Shown: positions 16,386 to 26,491 of the stretch, one piece after another
Layout of the letters: each line of letters opens with the position of its first letter
How positions within the stretch are numbered: the stretch's first letter is position 1
Source: Thermoanaerobacterium butyriciformans
GTDB lineage: Bacteria > Bacillota > Thermoanaerobacteria > Thermoanaerobacterales > Thermoanaerobacteraceae
NCBI RefSeq assembly: GCF_017874545.1
Contig: NZ_JAGGLT010000004.1
Span: 38,707-102,706 of the forward strand
Length of the DNA stretch: 64,000 bases
Direction of reading: 5' to 3'
Translations under genes and position numbers: made by a program
Notes under the pieces: generated by a model
What the model saw: only the letters and a program-made list of their open reading frames with translations
Told to the model about the DNA's origin: nothing
The model's database searches: none

Positions 16386-17657
16386 ATGACATCAAAAAAA
16401 GCGAAATCTATTGATTGGTTTACAAATGCCCGTTTTGGTATGTTTATACATTGGGGATTGTATGCAATTCCTGCACGAGGTGAATGGGTACGCAGTCAAG
16501 AAAGAATATCTAATGAAGACTATGAAATATATTTTAGGGAATTCAATCCAATAAATTATAATCCGCATGAATGGGCTCAATTGGCTAAATATGCAGGAAT
16601 GAAATATGCTGTAATGACTGCGAAACATCATGATGGATTTTGTTTATTTGACAGCAAATTGACTGATTATAAATCAACAAATACACCAGCCAAAAGAGAC
16701 TTTATAAAAGAATATGTAGATGCCTTTCGAAAGGAAAATTTACGCGTTGGATTATACTATTCGTTGCTTGATTGGCATTATGATGAATATCCTGCATACA
16801 ATGATCCTTATCATCCCATGAGAGGAAATGAATTATTTAAAAACAAGGAGTATGATTTTTCTAAGTATGTAGATTACATGCATGGCCAGGTGAGAGAGCT
16901 TGCAACAAATTACGGTAAGTTAGATATTATGTGGTTTGATTTTTCTTATGAAGATAAAACAGGAGATGCATGGCGAGCATCAGATCTTGTCAAAATGATT
17001 CGTTCTAATCAACCAGAAATATTAATAAATAGTAGATTAGGTGGAAATTTAAAATCAAAAAATCCTGAAATATATGCAGGTGATTTCGCAACACCCGAGC
17101 AGATGATTCCAACAGAAGGTGTTTTTGATGAATTGGGTAATCCTGTGCCATGGGAAGCATGCATAACAATGAATGACCATTGGGGGTATTGTGCAGTAGA
17201 CAAAAACTTTAAATCCGCAAAACAGATTATAAGACTTTTAGTAGAATGTGTGAGTAAAGATGGCAATTTGCTTTTAAATGTTGGTCCAAATGCTAAAGGG
17301 GAAATACCAGAAGAATCTGTAGAAGTGCTTTTGCAAATAGGCAAATGGATGAATAAAAATAGCGATAGTATATACAATTGCGGGTTATCTGAACTGCCAA
17401 AGCCAGAGTGGGGAAGGTATACGAAGAATGGGAAAAAGCTATATGCACATATTTTTGAAAGAGGTTTAGGACCGATAGTATTGAAAGGTTTAAAAGGGAA
17501 AGTGAACAAGGCCAGATTGCTATCTGATCTTTCGGAAATTAAAGTTACTGATTATTGGCATGACAATTTAGATGGTCAAGATTGTGCATTCCTCGATGTT
17601 CAATGGGCAGGACTTCCTGATGAAATTGATACTGTAATTGAGTTGGAATTAAAATAA
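16386..17657 (+). CDS. GH29 alpha-L-fucosidase
   Basis: A 423-residue cytoplasmic enzyme. The N-terminal signature WFTNARFGMFIHWGLYA is characteristic of GH29, and Asp185 in IMWFDF is the expected nucleophile. No signal peptide is present, so it acts on imported material. Length is compatible with a catalytic barrel plus a short C-terminal beta domain. It follows the unknown hydrolase by 23 bases with AATGGAGGT as ribosome site. Predicted job: removal of the terminal alpha-1,2-L-fucose from xyloglucan side chains, exposing galactose for the GH42 enzyme next door. Fucose linkage is inferred from context. Confidence 0.92.
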   Translation: MTSKKAKSIDWFTNARFGMFIHWGLYAIPARGEWVRSQERISNEDYEIYFREFNPINYNPHEWAQLAKYAGMKYAVMTAKHHDGFCLFDSKLTDYKSTNTPAKRDFIKEYVDAFRKENLRVGLYYSLLDWHYDEYPAYNDPYHPMRGNELFKNKEYDFSKYVDYMHGQVRELATNYGKLDIMWFDFSYEDKTGDAWRASDLVKMIRSNQPEILINSRLGGNLKSKNPEIYAGDFATPEQMIPTEGVFDELGNPVPWEACITMNDHWGYCAVDKNFKSAKQIIRLLVECVSKDGNLLLNVGPNAKGEIPEESVEVLLQIGKWMNKNSDSIYNCGLSELPKPEWGRYTKNGKKLYAHIFERGLGPIVLKGLKGKVNKARLLSDLSEIKVTDYWHDNLDGQDCAFLDVQWAGLPDEIDTVIELELK

Positions 17658-17698
17658 CAAAAATATGTTTTAACTTTAAGTCTACTGGAGGTAATTTT

Positions 17699-19762
17699 AT
17701 GGAGAAATATAAGCCAATAAGTGAAAAATATCCACACTTTCTTCATGGTGGAGATTATAACCCTGACCAATGGATAAATTATCCTAAAATTTTAGATGAA
17801 GACATAAGATTGATGAAATTAGCCAATTGGAATGTGGTAAGTTTAGGCATATTTGCTTGGGCAGCCATAGAACCAGAAGAAGGCAATTATCAATTTGAAT
17901 GGTTGGATCGCATAATGGACAAGTTGTATGATAATGGAATATATGTCATACTTGCAACACCTAGTGCTGCACCTCCTGCATGGCTTCTTGAGAAGTATCC
18001 AGAAGTAACGAGGGTTGATTCAAATAGAGTAAGGCATCTCTTTGGAGGAAGGCAGAACCATTGCTTTACGTCTCCTATATACAGAGAAAAAGTAAAAAAT
18101 ATCAATAGAAAACTTGCAGAGAGATATAAAGACCACCCAGCATTAGTAGCTTGGCATGTATCAAATGAATACGGTAATGATTGCCATTGCGATTTATGTC
18201 AAGAAGCATTCAGAACTTGGCTTAAGAAAAAATACAATAACGATATAAAAAGATTAAATCATGAATGGTGGAGCTACTTTTGGAGTCATACATTTACAGA
18301 TTGGTCACAGATACAAACGCCATCACCAATTGGCGAAACAACTATACATGGATTAAACTTAGATTACAAGAGATTTGTAACAGATCAGACGATAGATTTT
18401 TTCGAAAATGAGATTGCACCTTTAAAAGAGTTAACACCCAATATACCTATAACAACTAATTTTATGGGGACTTTTCCGGGACTTAACTATTGGAAATTTG
18501 CAAAACATCTTGATGTCATATCATGGGACAGCTATCCGACTTGGCATGGAAACGAAGAGGATTGGGTAGTTGCATATAAAACAGCATTTGTTCATGACAT
18601 CAATCGCTCACTTAAAGGTGGGCAGCCTTTTATGCTGATGGAAAGTACACCAAGTGTTACAAATTGGCAGCCTGTTTCAAAATTAAAAAGACCAGGAATG
18701 CATGTTTTATCATCAATACAGGCAGTTGCCCATGGAGCAGATACTGTTCAGTATTTTCAATGGAGAAAAAGCAGAGGAGGATTTGAAAAATTTCATGGCG
18801 CAGTAGTAGATCACTGCGGACATGAAAATACAAGAGTATTTAAAGATGTTAAAGAAGTAGGAAAAATACTAAAAAGGTTAGATCCGATTATAGGTACATC
18901 TGTAAAGCCAGAGGTGGCTATAATTTACGATTGGGAAAATAATTGGGCAATAGAAGATGCAAAAGGCCCAAGGCAAGAAAAAAAGGATTATCTTTTGACA
19001 TGTCAGTCACACTATAGACCATTTTGGAGTAAAGGCATTCCGGTAGATGTAATCGATATGGAAAGTGATTTTAATGGATACAAGTTATTGATAGCTCCAA
19101 TGCTTTACATGATAAAAGAAGGTGTAGCTGAAAAGATAAAGCAATTCGTAAAAAATGGCGGAACTTTTGTAACGACTTATTTAAGCGGCATAGCAAACGA
19201 AAATGATCTTTGCTATTTAGGTGGCTTTCCTGGACCGCTGAAAGAGGTATTGGGGATTTGGAGCGAAGAAATAGATGCATTGTACGATAAAGATGAAAAT
19301 TATGTAGTTTTCGATGAAGCTAACGAATTAGGCGTTAGAGGTGAATATAAAGCAAAGGAGCTTTGCGAAATTATTCATCTTGAAGGAGCAAGAGATTTAG
19401 CCAAATACAAAAAAGACTTTTATGTAGGTTATTCTGCTGTGACAGTTAATAATTACGGCAATGGGAAGGCATATTATATAGCATTTAGAAATAACGATGA
19501 TTTTGTCGATGATTTTTATGGCAAGATAATAGAACTTTTAGATATAAAAAGAGCGATAGATGTTGATTTGCCAGTTGGAGTTACTGCTCAATTGCGGACA
19601 GATGGAAATAGAGAATTTATATTCTTGTTAAACTTCACAGATGAAGAGAAAGCATTAAATCTAAAAGACACTGAATATATAGATATAGTAGATAATGGCA
19701 TATTAAGCGGAAAAGTTGTATTGCCGCCTTATGGATTTAAGATTGTAGAAAAGAGAAAATAA
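17699..19762 (+). CDS. GH42 beta-galactosidase
   Basis: A 687-residue enzyme with GH42 features: N-terminal GGDYNPDQW, acid/base Glu157 in SNEYG, the zinc-type cysteine cluster CHCDLC soon after, and nucleophile Glu315 in MLMESTPS. The trimerisation domain (about 400-610) and a small beta domain complete the usual 650-690 residues. It is cytoplasmic. In this operon the likely substrate is beta-1,2-galactose on xylose of xyloglucan after fucose removal, although GH42 enzymes also act on other galactosides and, in some members, alpha-L-arabinopyranosides. Start fixed by TGGAGGT before the ATG. Confidence 0.93.
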   Translation: MEKYKPISEKYPHFLHGGDYNPDQWINYPKILDEDIRLMKLANWNVVSLGIFAWAAIEPEEGNYQFEWLDRIMDKLYDNGIYVILATPSAAPPAWLLEKYPEVTRVDSNRVRHLFGGRQNHCFTSPIYREKVKNINRKLAERYKDHPALVAWHVSNEYGNDCHCDLCQEAFRTWLKKKYNNDIKRLNHEWWSYFWSHTFTDWSQIQTPSPIGETTIHGLNLDYKRFVTDQTIDFFENEIAPLKELTPNIPITTNFMGTFPGLNYWKFAKHLDVISWDSYPTWHGNEEDWVVAYKTAFVHDINRSLKGGQPFMLMESTPSVTNWQPVSKLKRPGMHVLSSIQAVAHGADTVQYFQWRKSRGGFEKFHGAVVDHCGHENTRVFKDVKEVGKILKRLDPIIGTSVKPEVAIIYDWENNWAIEDAKGPRQEKKDYLLTCQSHYRPFWSKGIPVDVIDMESDFNGYKLLIAPMLYMIKEGVAEKIKQFVKNGGTFVTTYLSGIANENDLCYLGGFPGPLKEVLGIWSEEIDALYDKDENYVVFDEANELGVRGEYKAKELCEIIHLEGARDLAKYKKDFYVGYSAVTVNNYGNGKAYYIAFRNNDDFVDDFYGKIIELLDIKRAIDVDLPVGVTAQLRTDGNREFIFLLNFTDEEKALNLKDTEYIDIVDNGILSGKVVLPPYGFKIVEKRK

Positions 19763-19777
19763 AGGGGTTGATAGACA

Positions 19778-22102
19778 ATGAAATTTACAGATGGAAATTG
19801 GCTTGTAAAGAAAGAATACAACATTTTTGGAGCTGTAGAAGTAAATGATTATGAGATTAGTAGTAATAGTGTAATTTTATATGTACCTACGTTTCATGTA
19901 AACAGTAGAGGAAATACATTAGGTGGTCCTCTTTTGACTGTAGAAATGAGTTCGCCGATGGAAAATGTAATTAGTGTTAAATTATATCATTTTAAAGGCA
20001 AGACAAAAAAGAGTCCTAAATTTAAAATAAACAGAAAAGAAGACGTAGAAGTAGATATAAAAGAAGATGATGGCTATATTGCTTTTACAAGCGGAAATCT
20101 TACGGCGAAGATAAAAACTAAAGGAGATTGGTCAATTGATTTTTTCATAGGTGATAAGCGTATTACTGGTACAGGTTTTAAAAACATGGCATGTATAACA
20201 TCGCAAAGTGGAGATACTTACATGCGGGAGCAATTAGATTTAGGTGTTGATGAATATGTATATGGCTTAGGCGAGAGGTTTACGTCTTTTATTAAAAATG
20301 GTCAACAGGTAGATATATGGAATAGGGATGGTGGTACCAGCAGTGAACAAGCATATAAAAATATACCACTTTATGTAACAAATAAAGGATACGGTGTTTT
20401 TGTAAATGATACAGGACTCGTTTCATACGAGATAGCTTCTGAGAGGGTTTCAAAAGTACAATTTAGTGTGATGGATGAAGAGATGGAATATTTTATAATC
20501 GGCGGAGGAACCATAAAAAACGTACTTATAAATTATACTTCTCTAACAGGGAAGCCATCATTGCCTCCTGCATGGTCATTTGGATTGTGGCTTACAACAT
20601 CTTTTTTAACAAATTATGATGAGAAGACGGTTAGCTTTTTTATAGATGAAATGCTAAGGAGGGACATACCACTTAGTGTATTTCACTTTGATTGCTTTTG
20701 GATGAAGGAATTTCAGTGGTGTGATTTCGAATGGGACTCAAGATACTTTCCTGACCCTGAAAATATGTTAAAGAGGTTAAAGGAAAGAGGTGTTAGGATA
20801 TCTGTTTGGATAAATCCATATATAGCCCAAAAGTCGAAGCTTTTTGATGAAGCATCAGAAAAGGGTTATCTTCTGAAAAAGGCAAATGGGGATGTATGGC
20901 AATGGGATCTATGGCAGCCTGGAATGGGAATAGTTGATTTCACAAATCCTCATGCGTGCCAATGGTTTTCGTCAAAATTAGAAAAACTTATTGACATTGG
21001 CGTAGACTGTTTTAAGACGGACTTTGGCGAAAGAATACCAACAGATGTTGTTTATTACGATGGTTCTGATCCTGAAAAAATGCACAATTATTATACATTT
21101 TTATACAATAAAGTGGTTTATAATACACTTGCCAAAAAACTTGGAAAAGACAAAGCGATTGTTTTTGCAAGGTCAGCTACAGTAGGTAGTCAACAGTTCC
21201 CAGTTCATTGGGGCGGTGACTGCAATGCCACATATGAATCAATGGCAGAAACCTTACGCGGTGGTCTTTCATTAAGCATGTCGGGATTTGCTTTTTGGAG
21301 TCATGACATAGCTGGATTTGAAAGTACAGCTACACCAGATATATATAAACGGTGGACAGCTTTTGGGCTTTTATCTTCTCACAGTAGACTTCACGGCAAT
21401 GCAGCATATAAAGTGCCATGGTTATATGGTGAAGAAGCCGTCGATGTTCTAAGGCATTTTACAAGATTGAAAAACAAACTGATGCCATACTTGTATTCAA
21501 AAGCGTATGAAGCATCAATTACTGGAGTGCCTGTCATGAGACCGATGGTTGTGGAATTTTTAGATGATCCAACTTGTGCGTACATTGATAGACAGTATAT
21601 GTTTGGAGATTCTTTAATGGTTGCTCCAATATTTAACGAAGAAGGAATTGCAAAATACTACTTACCAAAGGGAAAATGGACTAATTATTTAAATGGCGCA
21701 GTCATAAATGGTCAACAATGGATTCAAGAGAAACATGGTTACATGAGCATACCTCTTATGGTTAGACCAAATACGATTATTGCGACAGGAAATATTGACA
21801 GTAGATCTGACTATGATTATTTGGACAATGTAAGTTTTGAGATATTCCAGTTAGAAGATGGATTAGAGGCATCTACAGTAGTTTATGGAATAAACGGGGA
21901 AGATCAAGTGACCGTAATTGCTAAAAAAGAAAGAAATTCAATTGAAGTGAATGTAGATGGTGCCAAAAAACCTTGGAGTGTATTGCTGAGGGGAATTTAT
22001 AATGTAAAAGAAGTAATAGGTGCCTCATATGATAATTGTGAGTTTGGAGTAAGGATAATACCTGAGAAAGATAGTTCAAAAATAAACATTATATTGTCGT
22101 AG
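19778..22102 (+). CDS. GH31 alpha-xylosidase (YicI-like)
   Basis: A 774-residue GH31 enzyme with the YicI pattern: FHFDCFWMKEFQWCDFEWD in the barrel, nucleophile Asp415 in KTDFGE, and acid/base Asp481 in HWGGDC, followed by NATYESM. These positions are one residue from those of E. coli YicI (416 and 482). N-terminal beta-sandwich and C-terminal beta domains are present by length. It would remove alpha-1,6-xylose from xyloglucan oligosaccharides. It ends the operon: 15 bases after the GH42 gene, and a terminator follows. Substrate is supported by family and by the neighbouring fucosidase and galactosidase. Confidence 0.93.
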   Translation: MKFTDGNWLVKKEYNIFGAVEVNDYEISSNSVILYVPTFHVNSRGNTLGGPLLTVEMSSPMENVISVKLYHFKGKTKKSPKFKINRKEDVEVDIKEDDGYIAFTSGNLTAKIKTKGDWSIDFFIGDKRITGTGFKNMACITSQSGDTYMREQLDLGVDEYVYGLGERFTSFIKNGQQVDIWNRDGGTSSEQAYKNIPLYVTNKGYGVFVNDTGLVSYEIASERVSKVQFSVMDEEMEYFIIGGGTIKNVLINYTSLTGKPSLPPAWSFGLWLTTSFLTNYDEKTVSFFIDEMLRRDIPLSVFHFDCFWMKEFQWCDFEWDSRYFPDPENMLKRLKERGVRISVWINPYIAQKSKLFDEASEKGYLLKKANGDVWQWDLWQPGMGIVDFTNPHACQWFSSKLEKLIDIGVDCFKTDFGERIPTDVVYYDGSDPEKMHNYYTFLYNKVVYNTLAKKLGKDKAIVFARSATVGSQQFPVHWGGDCNATYESMAETLRGGLSLSMSGFAFWSHDIAGFESTATPDIYKRWTAFGLLSSHSRLHGNAAYKVPWLYGEEAVDVLRHFTRLKNKLMPYLYSKAYEASITGVPVMRPMVVEFLDDPTCAYIDRQYMFGDSLMVAPIFNEEGIAKYYLPKGKWTNYLNGAVINGQQWIQEKHGYMSIPLMVRPNTIIATGNIDSRSDYDYLDNVSFEIFQLEDGLEASTVVYGINGEDQVTVIAKKERNSIEVNVDGAKKPWSVLLRGIYNVKEVIGASYDNCEFGVRIIPEKDSSKINIILS

Positions 22103-22121
22103 GATATTATTAGTAGTAGAT

Positions 22122-22169
22122 AAAAGGTTTCCACTAATAAATTGATTAGAGGGAAGCCTTTTATTTTTA
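22122..22169 (+). terminator. Terminator after the alpha-xylosidase gene
   Basis: AAAAGGTTTCC (22122-22132) pairs with 22152-22162 with one G-U pair, with CTAAT/ATTAG pairing inside, followed by a T-rich tract. Confidence 0.85.
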
Positions 22170-22199
22170 TAAAAAAAGTAAAAAATTTTTAAAGACAAA

Positions 22200-22250
22200 G
22201 AAGGAATTTTAAAACTGACGTCGAATATATATAACAAGATGTACGTACAA
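22200..22250 (+). promoter_or_regulatory. SigH-like promoter with AraR-type operator (distal copy)
   Basis: GAAGGAATT (22200-22208), 11 bases, GTCGAAT (22220-22226): an exact match to the SigH consensus. The palindrome TGTACGTACA (22240-22249) follows about 14 bases after the -10, where a bound repressor would block the start site. The sequence matches the TGTACGTACA core known for Firmicute AraR operators, and araR lies at 38003. The region is one copy of a tandem duplication whose second copy is at 22365. Confidence 0.65.
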
Positions 22251-22364
22251 TGATAAAGTTATATATAATTTATAAGCACGTAAAAATAATTACCTTAAAA
22301 TGATTGATGATCTAAGGAAAGAATGTTAGCATAAAAATTTTTTAAAAAAAATTTTAAAAGACAA

Positions 22365-22417
22365 GGAGGAATTTTAAAAAACATGTAGAATATATATTAA
22401 TATAAGATGTACGGATA
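22365..22417 (+). promoter_or_regulatory. SigH-like promoter with degenerate AraR-type operator (proximal copy)
   Basis: GGAGGAATT (22365-22373), 11 bases, GTAGAAT (22385-22391) again matches SigH. The operator copy reads TGTACGGATA (22408-22417) with a damaged right half. The two operator cores are 168 bp apart, about 16 helical turns, which would suit co-operative binding with DNA looping. The GH51 gene starts 85 bases downstream. Confidence 0.6.
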
Positions 22418-22501
22418 AATAAAAATAAAAGTATCAAATGTATATATAACTGACAATGCTTGTGGACGATGAAGAAAACCTTTTGTAAAAGGAGTATATG
22501 T

Positions 22502-23983
22502 ATGTTAGCAAAAATCGTTATCAATGCAGATAACAAAAAAGGCAAGATCAATAAAAACATCTACGGTCATTTTGCAGAGCATTTAGGAAGATGCATATAT
22601 GGTGGTTTTTGGGTTGAAAATGATTCGGAAATCCCCAAAATAGATGGGATTAGGAAAGACGTTGTCGAAGCATTAAAGAAGATTAAGATACCTGTATTGA
22701 GATGGCCCGGTGGATGTTTTGCGGATGAATACCATTGGAAAGATGGCATAGGACCTTATGAATCAAGACCAAAGATGGTCAATGTACATTGGGGTGGTGT
22801 AATCGAAAACAATCACTTTGGTACGCATGAATTCTTTGAGCTATGTGATCTATTGGATGCAGAGCCATATATTTGTGGCAATGTTGGAAGTGGCACAGTT
22901 CAAGAGATGAGAGAATGGATAGAGTACATGACATTTGATGGAGAATCGCCAATGGCAAATTTGAGAGCCTTAAATGGAAGAAAAGAACCGTGGAAGCTTA
23001 AATACTTTGGTGTTGGCAATGAAAGCTGGGGCTGCGGTGGCAATATGCGTCCAGAATATTACGCTGATGTATATAGAAGATATTCCACCTATGTAAGGAA
23101 TTTTGGTAGCAATAAGATATTTAAGATTGCTTGTGGACCCAATACAGACGATTATAATTGGACGGAAGTGTTGATGAGAGAAGCTGGTAAGTTTGTGGAT
23201 GGCCTAAGTTTGCATTACTATACAGTACCAGGCACATGGGAAAGAAAAGGATCAGCCACAGATTTTGATGAAGAAGAATGGTTTATTACGATGAAGAAAG
23301 CGTTATACATGGATGAATTAATATCAAAACATTCCACTATTATGGATAAATATGATTCTGAAAAAAGAGTTGCATTAGTTGTAGATGAATGGGGCACATG
23401 GTATGATGTAGAACCAGGTACAAACCCTGGGTTCTTGTATCAACAAAATACAATGAGAGATGCTTTGGTTGCAGGTATTCACTTTAACATATTCAATAAA
23501 CATTGCGATAGAGTTAAGATGGCTAATATAGCACAGACTATAAACGTTTTACAAGCAGTAATTCTTACAGATGGAGCTAAAATGGTACTTACACCGACAT
23601 ATCATGTATTTGACATGTACAAAGTTCATCAAGATGCAGAATTATTAGATTTTAATATTGATACGCCTGAATATATGATAGATTCAGAAGAAAGCATACC
23701 TCAAGTAACAGCTACAGTTTCCACTGATGATGGTGGAAGAATTCATATTTCTCTGTGCAATCTGAATTCAAAAGAATCAGTAACAGTGGAATGTGAACTT
23801 AGAGGAGCAAATGTAAGCAAAGCAACAGGTACAATTTTAACTGCTGAAGAAATGAATGCACATAATACTTTTGATAATCCTAATAATGTTGTTCCAGAAG
23901 AATTTGACGAAGTCAAAATTGCAGGAAATAAGTTGATTATATCAATGCCTAAAATGTCAATTGTTACTTTGGAAATAGCTTGA
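22502..23983 (+). CDS. abfA: GH51 alpha-L-arabinofuranosidase (first copy)
   Basis: A 493-residue cytoplasmic GH51 enzyme: N-terminal [19 protein letters not shown], acid/base Glu174 in GVGNESWG, nucleophile Glu296 in VVDEWGTW, and a C-terminal beta domain. It releases terminal arabinofuranose from imported arabino-oligosaccharides. I start it at 22502 after AAAGGAG; an ATG at 22498 is out of frame. It is the first gene behind the duplicated SigH-like/AraR-like control region. The second GH51 at 27443 shares the catalytic layout but differs widely in sequence, so the two probably divide linkages or substrates between them. Confidence 0.93.
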   Translation: MLAKIVINADNKKGKINKNIYGHFAEHLGRCIYGGFWVENDSEIPKIDGIRKDVVEALKKIKIPVLRWPGGCFADEYHWKDGIGPYESRPKMVNVHWGGVIENNHFGTHEFFELCDLLDAEPYICGNVGSGTVQEMREWIEYMTFDGESPMANLRALNGRKEPWKLKYFGVGNESWGCGGNMRPEYYADVYRRYSTYVRNFGSNKIFKIACGPNTDDYNWTEVLMREAGKFVDGLSLHYYTVPGTWERKGSATDFDEEEWFITMKKALYMDELISKHSTIMDKYDSEKRVALVVDEWGTWYDVEPGTNPGFLYQQNTMRDALVAGIHFNIFNKHCDRVKMANIAQTINVLQAVILTDGAKMVLTPTYHVFDMYKVHQDAELLDFNIDTPEYMIDSEESIPQVTATVSTDDGGRIHISLCNLNSKESVTVECELRGANVSKATGTILTAEEMNAHNTFDNPNNVVPEEFDEVKIAGNKLIISMPKMSIVTLEIA

Positions 23984-24125
23984 TTTAAATAAAATTAAGT
24001 GAGGTGTAAATTTATGTAATATATTTTAATAACTTGATTTAAAAATGGAAGGAGGTGTTAAGATTATCTTTGGGAGTAGTTATGAATATAGGAAGTAAAA
24101 TCAATTGATCGAGGAGGTAACTTAA

Positions 24126-25490
24126 ATGAAAAAATTTCTAAGCTTTTTACTTGTAATTACTTTGCTTATGACAACAATGCTAGCTGGATGCGGACAGAAA
24201 AGTCCATCATCGTCCGCTAACCAAGGCAACAGTAGTAATGCTAATAGTAGTACAAATACAACTACAGATTTGACATTATGGACTTTCGTCGGTTTACATG
24301 CGCAAATGTATAACGCAGCTGCAAAAAGATGGAATGAAACATATCCAAATCAAAAGATTAATTTAAAAGTTGTAACATATCCGTATGAAGATATGCATAA
24401 TAAGTTGTTGGTAGCATTACAATCAGGTGTTGGAGTACCAGATATTGCTGATGTTGAACTGGGAAGATTTCCTCAGTTTTTAAAAGGGACACCTCAATTA
24501 GCAGATCTAACAGATTTGGTAGCTCAAGATAAAGACAAGTACATTGAGTCGAGATTGGAATTATACAGCAAAGACGGAAAGCTTTATGGTTTGCCTACAC
24601 ATGGTGGTGCAGTAATGGCATTTTATAATAAGGATATTCTTGATAAAGCTGGCATTGATCCTAGTACAATAAAGACTTGGGACGATTTTATTGCTGCGGG
24701 TAAGATAGTTAAAGAAAAAACGGGGAAACCTATGTTGGCTGTTTCTCAAACTGCAATGTGGGAATTTAACACAATGATTGGTCAACAAGGTTCTGATTAC
24801 TTTGATCAAGACGGGAATGTAATTTTAGATAATGATACTAACATTAAAACGTTACAATTTCTACATGACATGATTTACAAAGATCAGATAGCAGTTATAC
24901 CTCCTGGAGGTCAACCAGATACTACCCAAGCATATGGTTGGATTGACAAAGGAAATGTTGCAGCAGTTGTTATGCCTTTCTGGTTTATGAGCAGATTTGT
25001 TAGTTATATGAAAGATTTAAAAGGAAAGATAATAGTCGAACCAGCTCCAATCTGGAAAGATGAGAATAAATATCCGACAGTAGGTCAAGGTGGTACAGGC
25101 ACAGTAGTTCCATCAGCAGGTAAGCATGTAGATATAGCTAAAAAGTTTTTAGCGTTTGCAAAAGAAACGAAAGAGGCTAATTTGGAGATTTGGAACACAT
25201 TAGGATTTGATCCACCACGTTGGGACGTATGGCCGCAATTGGCAACCGATCCCGGAGATAATCAATATACACAATATTTTGTTAACGGGAAAGATATATT
25301 TAAAATCTTGTATGATTCAACTAAAGGAAATATAGTGTCATTGAGAAGTACCCAATTAAGTGTTACTGCTAATGATCTAATGGCAAATCAAGTTTTATAT
25401 AAAGTTTTAAAAGCAAATAGTGCTACGGCTGAACAAGCTTTAAAAGCAGCTGCCAATGAATTAAGAAAGGATAAAAATAGTGGTCAATAA
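24126..25490 (+). CDS. Sugar-binding lipoprotein (probable arabino-oligosaccharide)
   Basis: A 454-residue family 1 solute-binding lipoprotein with signal peptide and lipobox LAGC (cysteine near 22), then a Ser/Asn-rich linker and a MalE-like fold (LTLWTFVGLHAQMYNAAAK start, ADVELGRFPQF region). It is followed by two permeases, as in the araNPQ importer of Bacillus. The 142-base gap before it holds several purine-rich ribosome-site-like stretches and only tiny frames (an ATG-TAA pair and a 17-codon frame); I see no gene there. ATG 24126 follows GAGGAGGT. The ligand is inferred from flanking GH51 genes and AraR control. Confidence 0.9.
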   Translation: MKKFLSFLLVITLLMTTMLAGCGQKSPSSSANQGNSSNANSSTNTTTDLTLWTFVGLHAQMYNAAAKRWNETYPNQKINLKVVTYPYEDMHNKLLVALQSGVGVPDIADVELGRFPQFLKGTPQLADLTDLVAQDKDKYIESRLELYSKDGKLYGLPTHGGAVMAFYNKDILDKAGIDPSTIKTWDDFIAAGKIVKEKTGKPMLAVSQTAMWEFNTMIGQQGSDYFDQDGNVILDNDTNIKTLQFLHDMIYKDQIAVIPPGGQPDTTQAYGWIDKGNVAAVVMPFWFMSRFVSYMKDLKGKIIVEPAPIWKDENKYPTVGQGGTGTVVPSAGKHVDIAKKFLAFAKETKEANLEIWNTLGFDPPRWDVWPQLATDPGDNQYTQYFVNGKDIFKILYDSTKGNIVSLRSTQLSVTANDLMANQVLYKVLKANSATAEQALKAAANELRKDKNSGQ

Positions 25491-25580
25491 TAAATAGAGT
25501 GAAATTCATGGGATTTATGAGTACAAAAATGTTTTTCTCATAAATCCCATATAGCACAAGTTGAAAGGAGAAAATCATAA

Positions 25581-26489
25581 ATGGGTAAAAGGAAAAATTT
25601 CTTGACTGATATATTATACACTCCAAAATGGGCACCATATTTCTTTGTATTACCATTCTTGATAACATTTTTATTATTCTTTTTATATCCTTTTATAAAT
25701 GCTTTTGTAATGAGTTTTGAAAATATAATAGGTCCCAATCAAGTAGAATTTGTTGGATTTCAAAATTATAAAAGTCTACTTAATTATCATTTTTACACTG
25801 CTTTATGGAATAGCACACGTTATACATTTTGGACATTACTTATTTTAATTCCGTTTCCTTTAATTTTGGCGGTTTTATTAAATTCGGAAAAGTTAATTGG
25901 AAAAAAATTTTTTAGAGCGGCGCTTTTTATTCCGATTTTAACATCTGCAGTAGTAGCGGGTATAGTATTTAGTTTGATTTTTGGAGATCCACAACTTTCG
26001 CCTGCAAATAGTTTTATTAAAATTTTTGGAATGGCACCAAAAACTTGGCTGCGTGATGTTAATGTTGCAATGTTTTTACTTGTTCTTTTAGCTACATGGA
26101 GATGGACTGGAGTGAATATTGTATATTTTTTATCTGGTTTACAAAGCATACCAAAAGATTTATATGAATCAGCAGAAATTGATGGAGCAGGAACTTTTTC
26201 AAAATTTTTATATATAACTATCCCTCTTTTGAAGCCAGTAATTATTTATGTGTTGACAATTAGTATATTTGGCGGATTCGCAATGTTTACTGAATCTTAT
26301 ATTTTTTGGGGAACACATTCACCTCAAGATTCTGGTTTAACCATAGTAGCATATTTATACCAGCAAGCATTTGAAAATGGCAATTTAGGACTTGGGTGTG
26401 CAATTGGAGTAGTGTTATTAGCCATAGTTTTGATAATTAATATAATTCAGCTAAGATTTTTTGGTTTGTATAAGAAAGAGGAGGTTTAA
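25581..26489 (+). CDS. Sugar ABC permease (AraP/MalF-like)
   Basis: A 302-residue CUT1 permease with six hydrophobic segments; the EAA loop is YESAEIDGAGTFSKFLYITI. It follows the binding protein by 90 bases, in which ATGGGATTTATGAG and CTCATAAATCCCAT form a long stem that could protect or end part of the transcript. Start at 25581 behind GAAAGGAG. It pairs with the permease at 26492. As with the first importer, no ATPase gene is nearby. Confidence 0.92.
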   Translation: MGKRKNFLTDILYTPKWAPYFFVLPFLITFLLFFLYPFINAFVMSFENIIGPNQVEFVGFQNYKSLLNYHFYTALWNSTRYTFWTLLILIPFPLILAVLLNSEKLIGKKFFRAALFIPILTSAVVAGIVFSLIFGDPQLSPANSFIKIFGMAPKTWLRDVNVAMFLLVLLATWRWTGVNIVYFLSGLQSIPKDLYESAEIDGAGTFSKFLYITIPLLKPVIIYVLTISIFGGFAMFTESYIFWGTHSPQDSGLTIVAYLYQQAFENGNLGLGCAIGVVLLAIVLIINIIQLRFFGLYKKEEV

Positions 26490-26491
26490 AT

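Noticed and set aside
23984..24125. Possible leader peptide or riboswitch before the binding-protein gene
   Set aside because: Only tiny frames and several purine-rich stretches are seen; no conserved aptamer-like pairing or terminator/antiterminator pair could be drawn.
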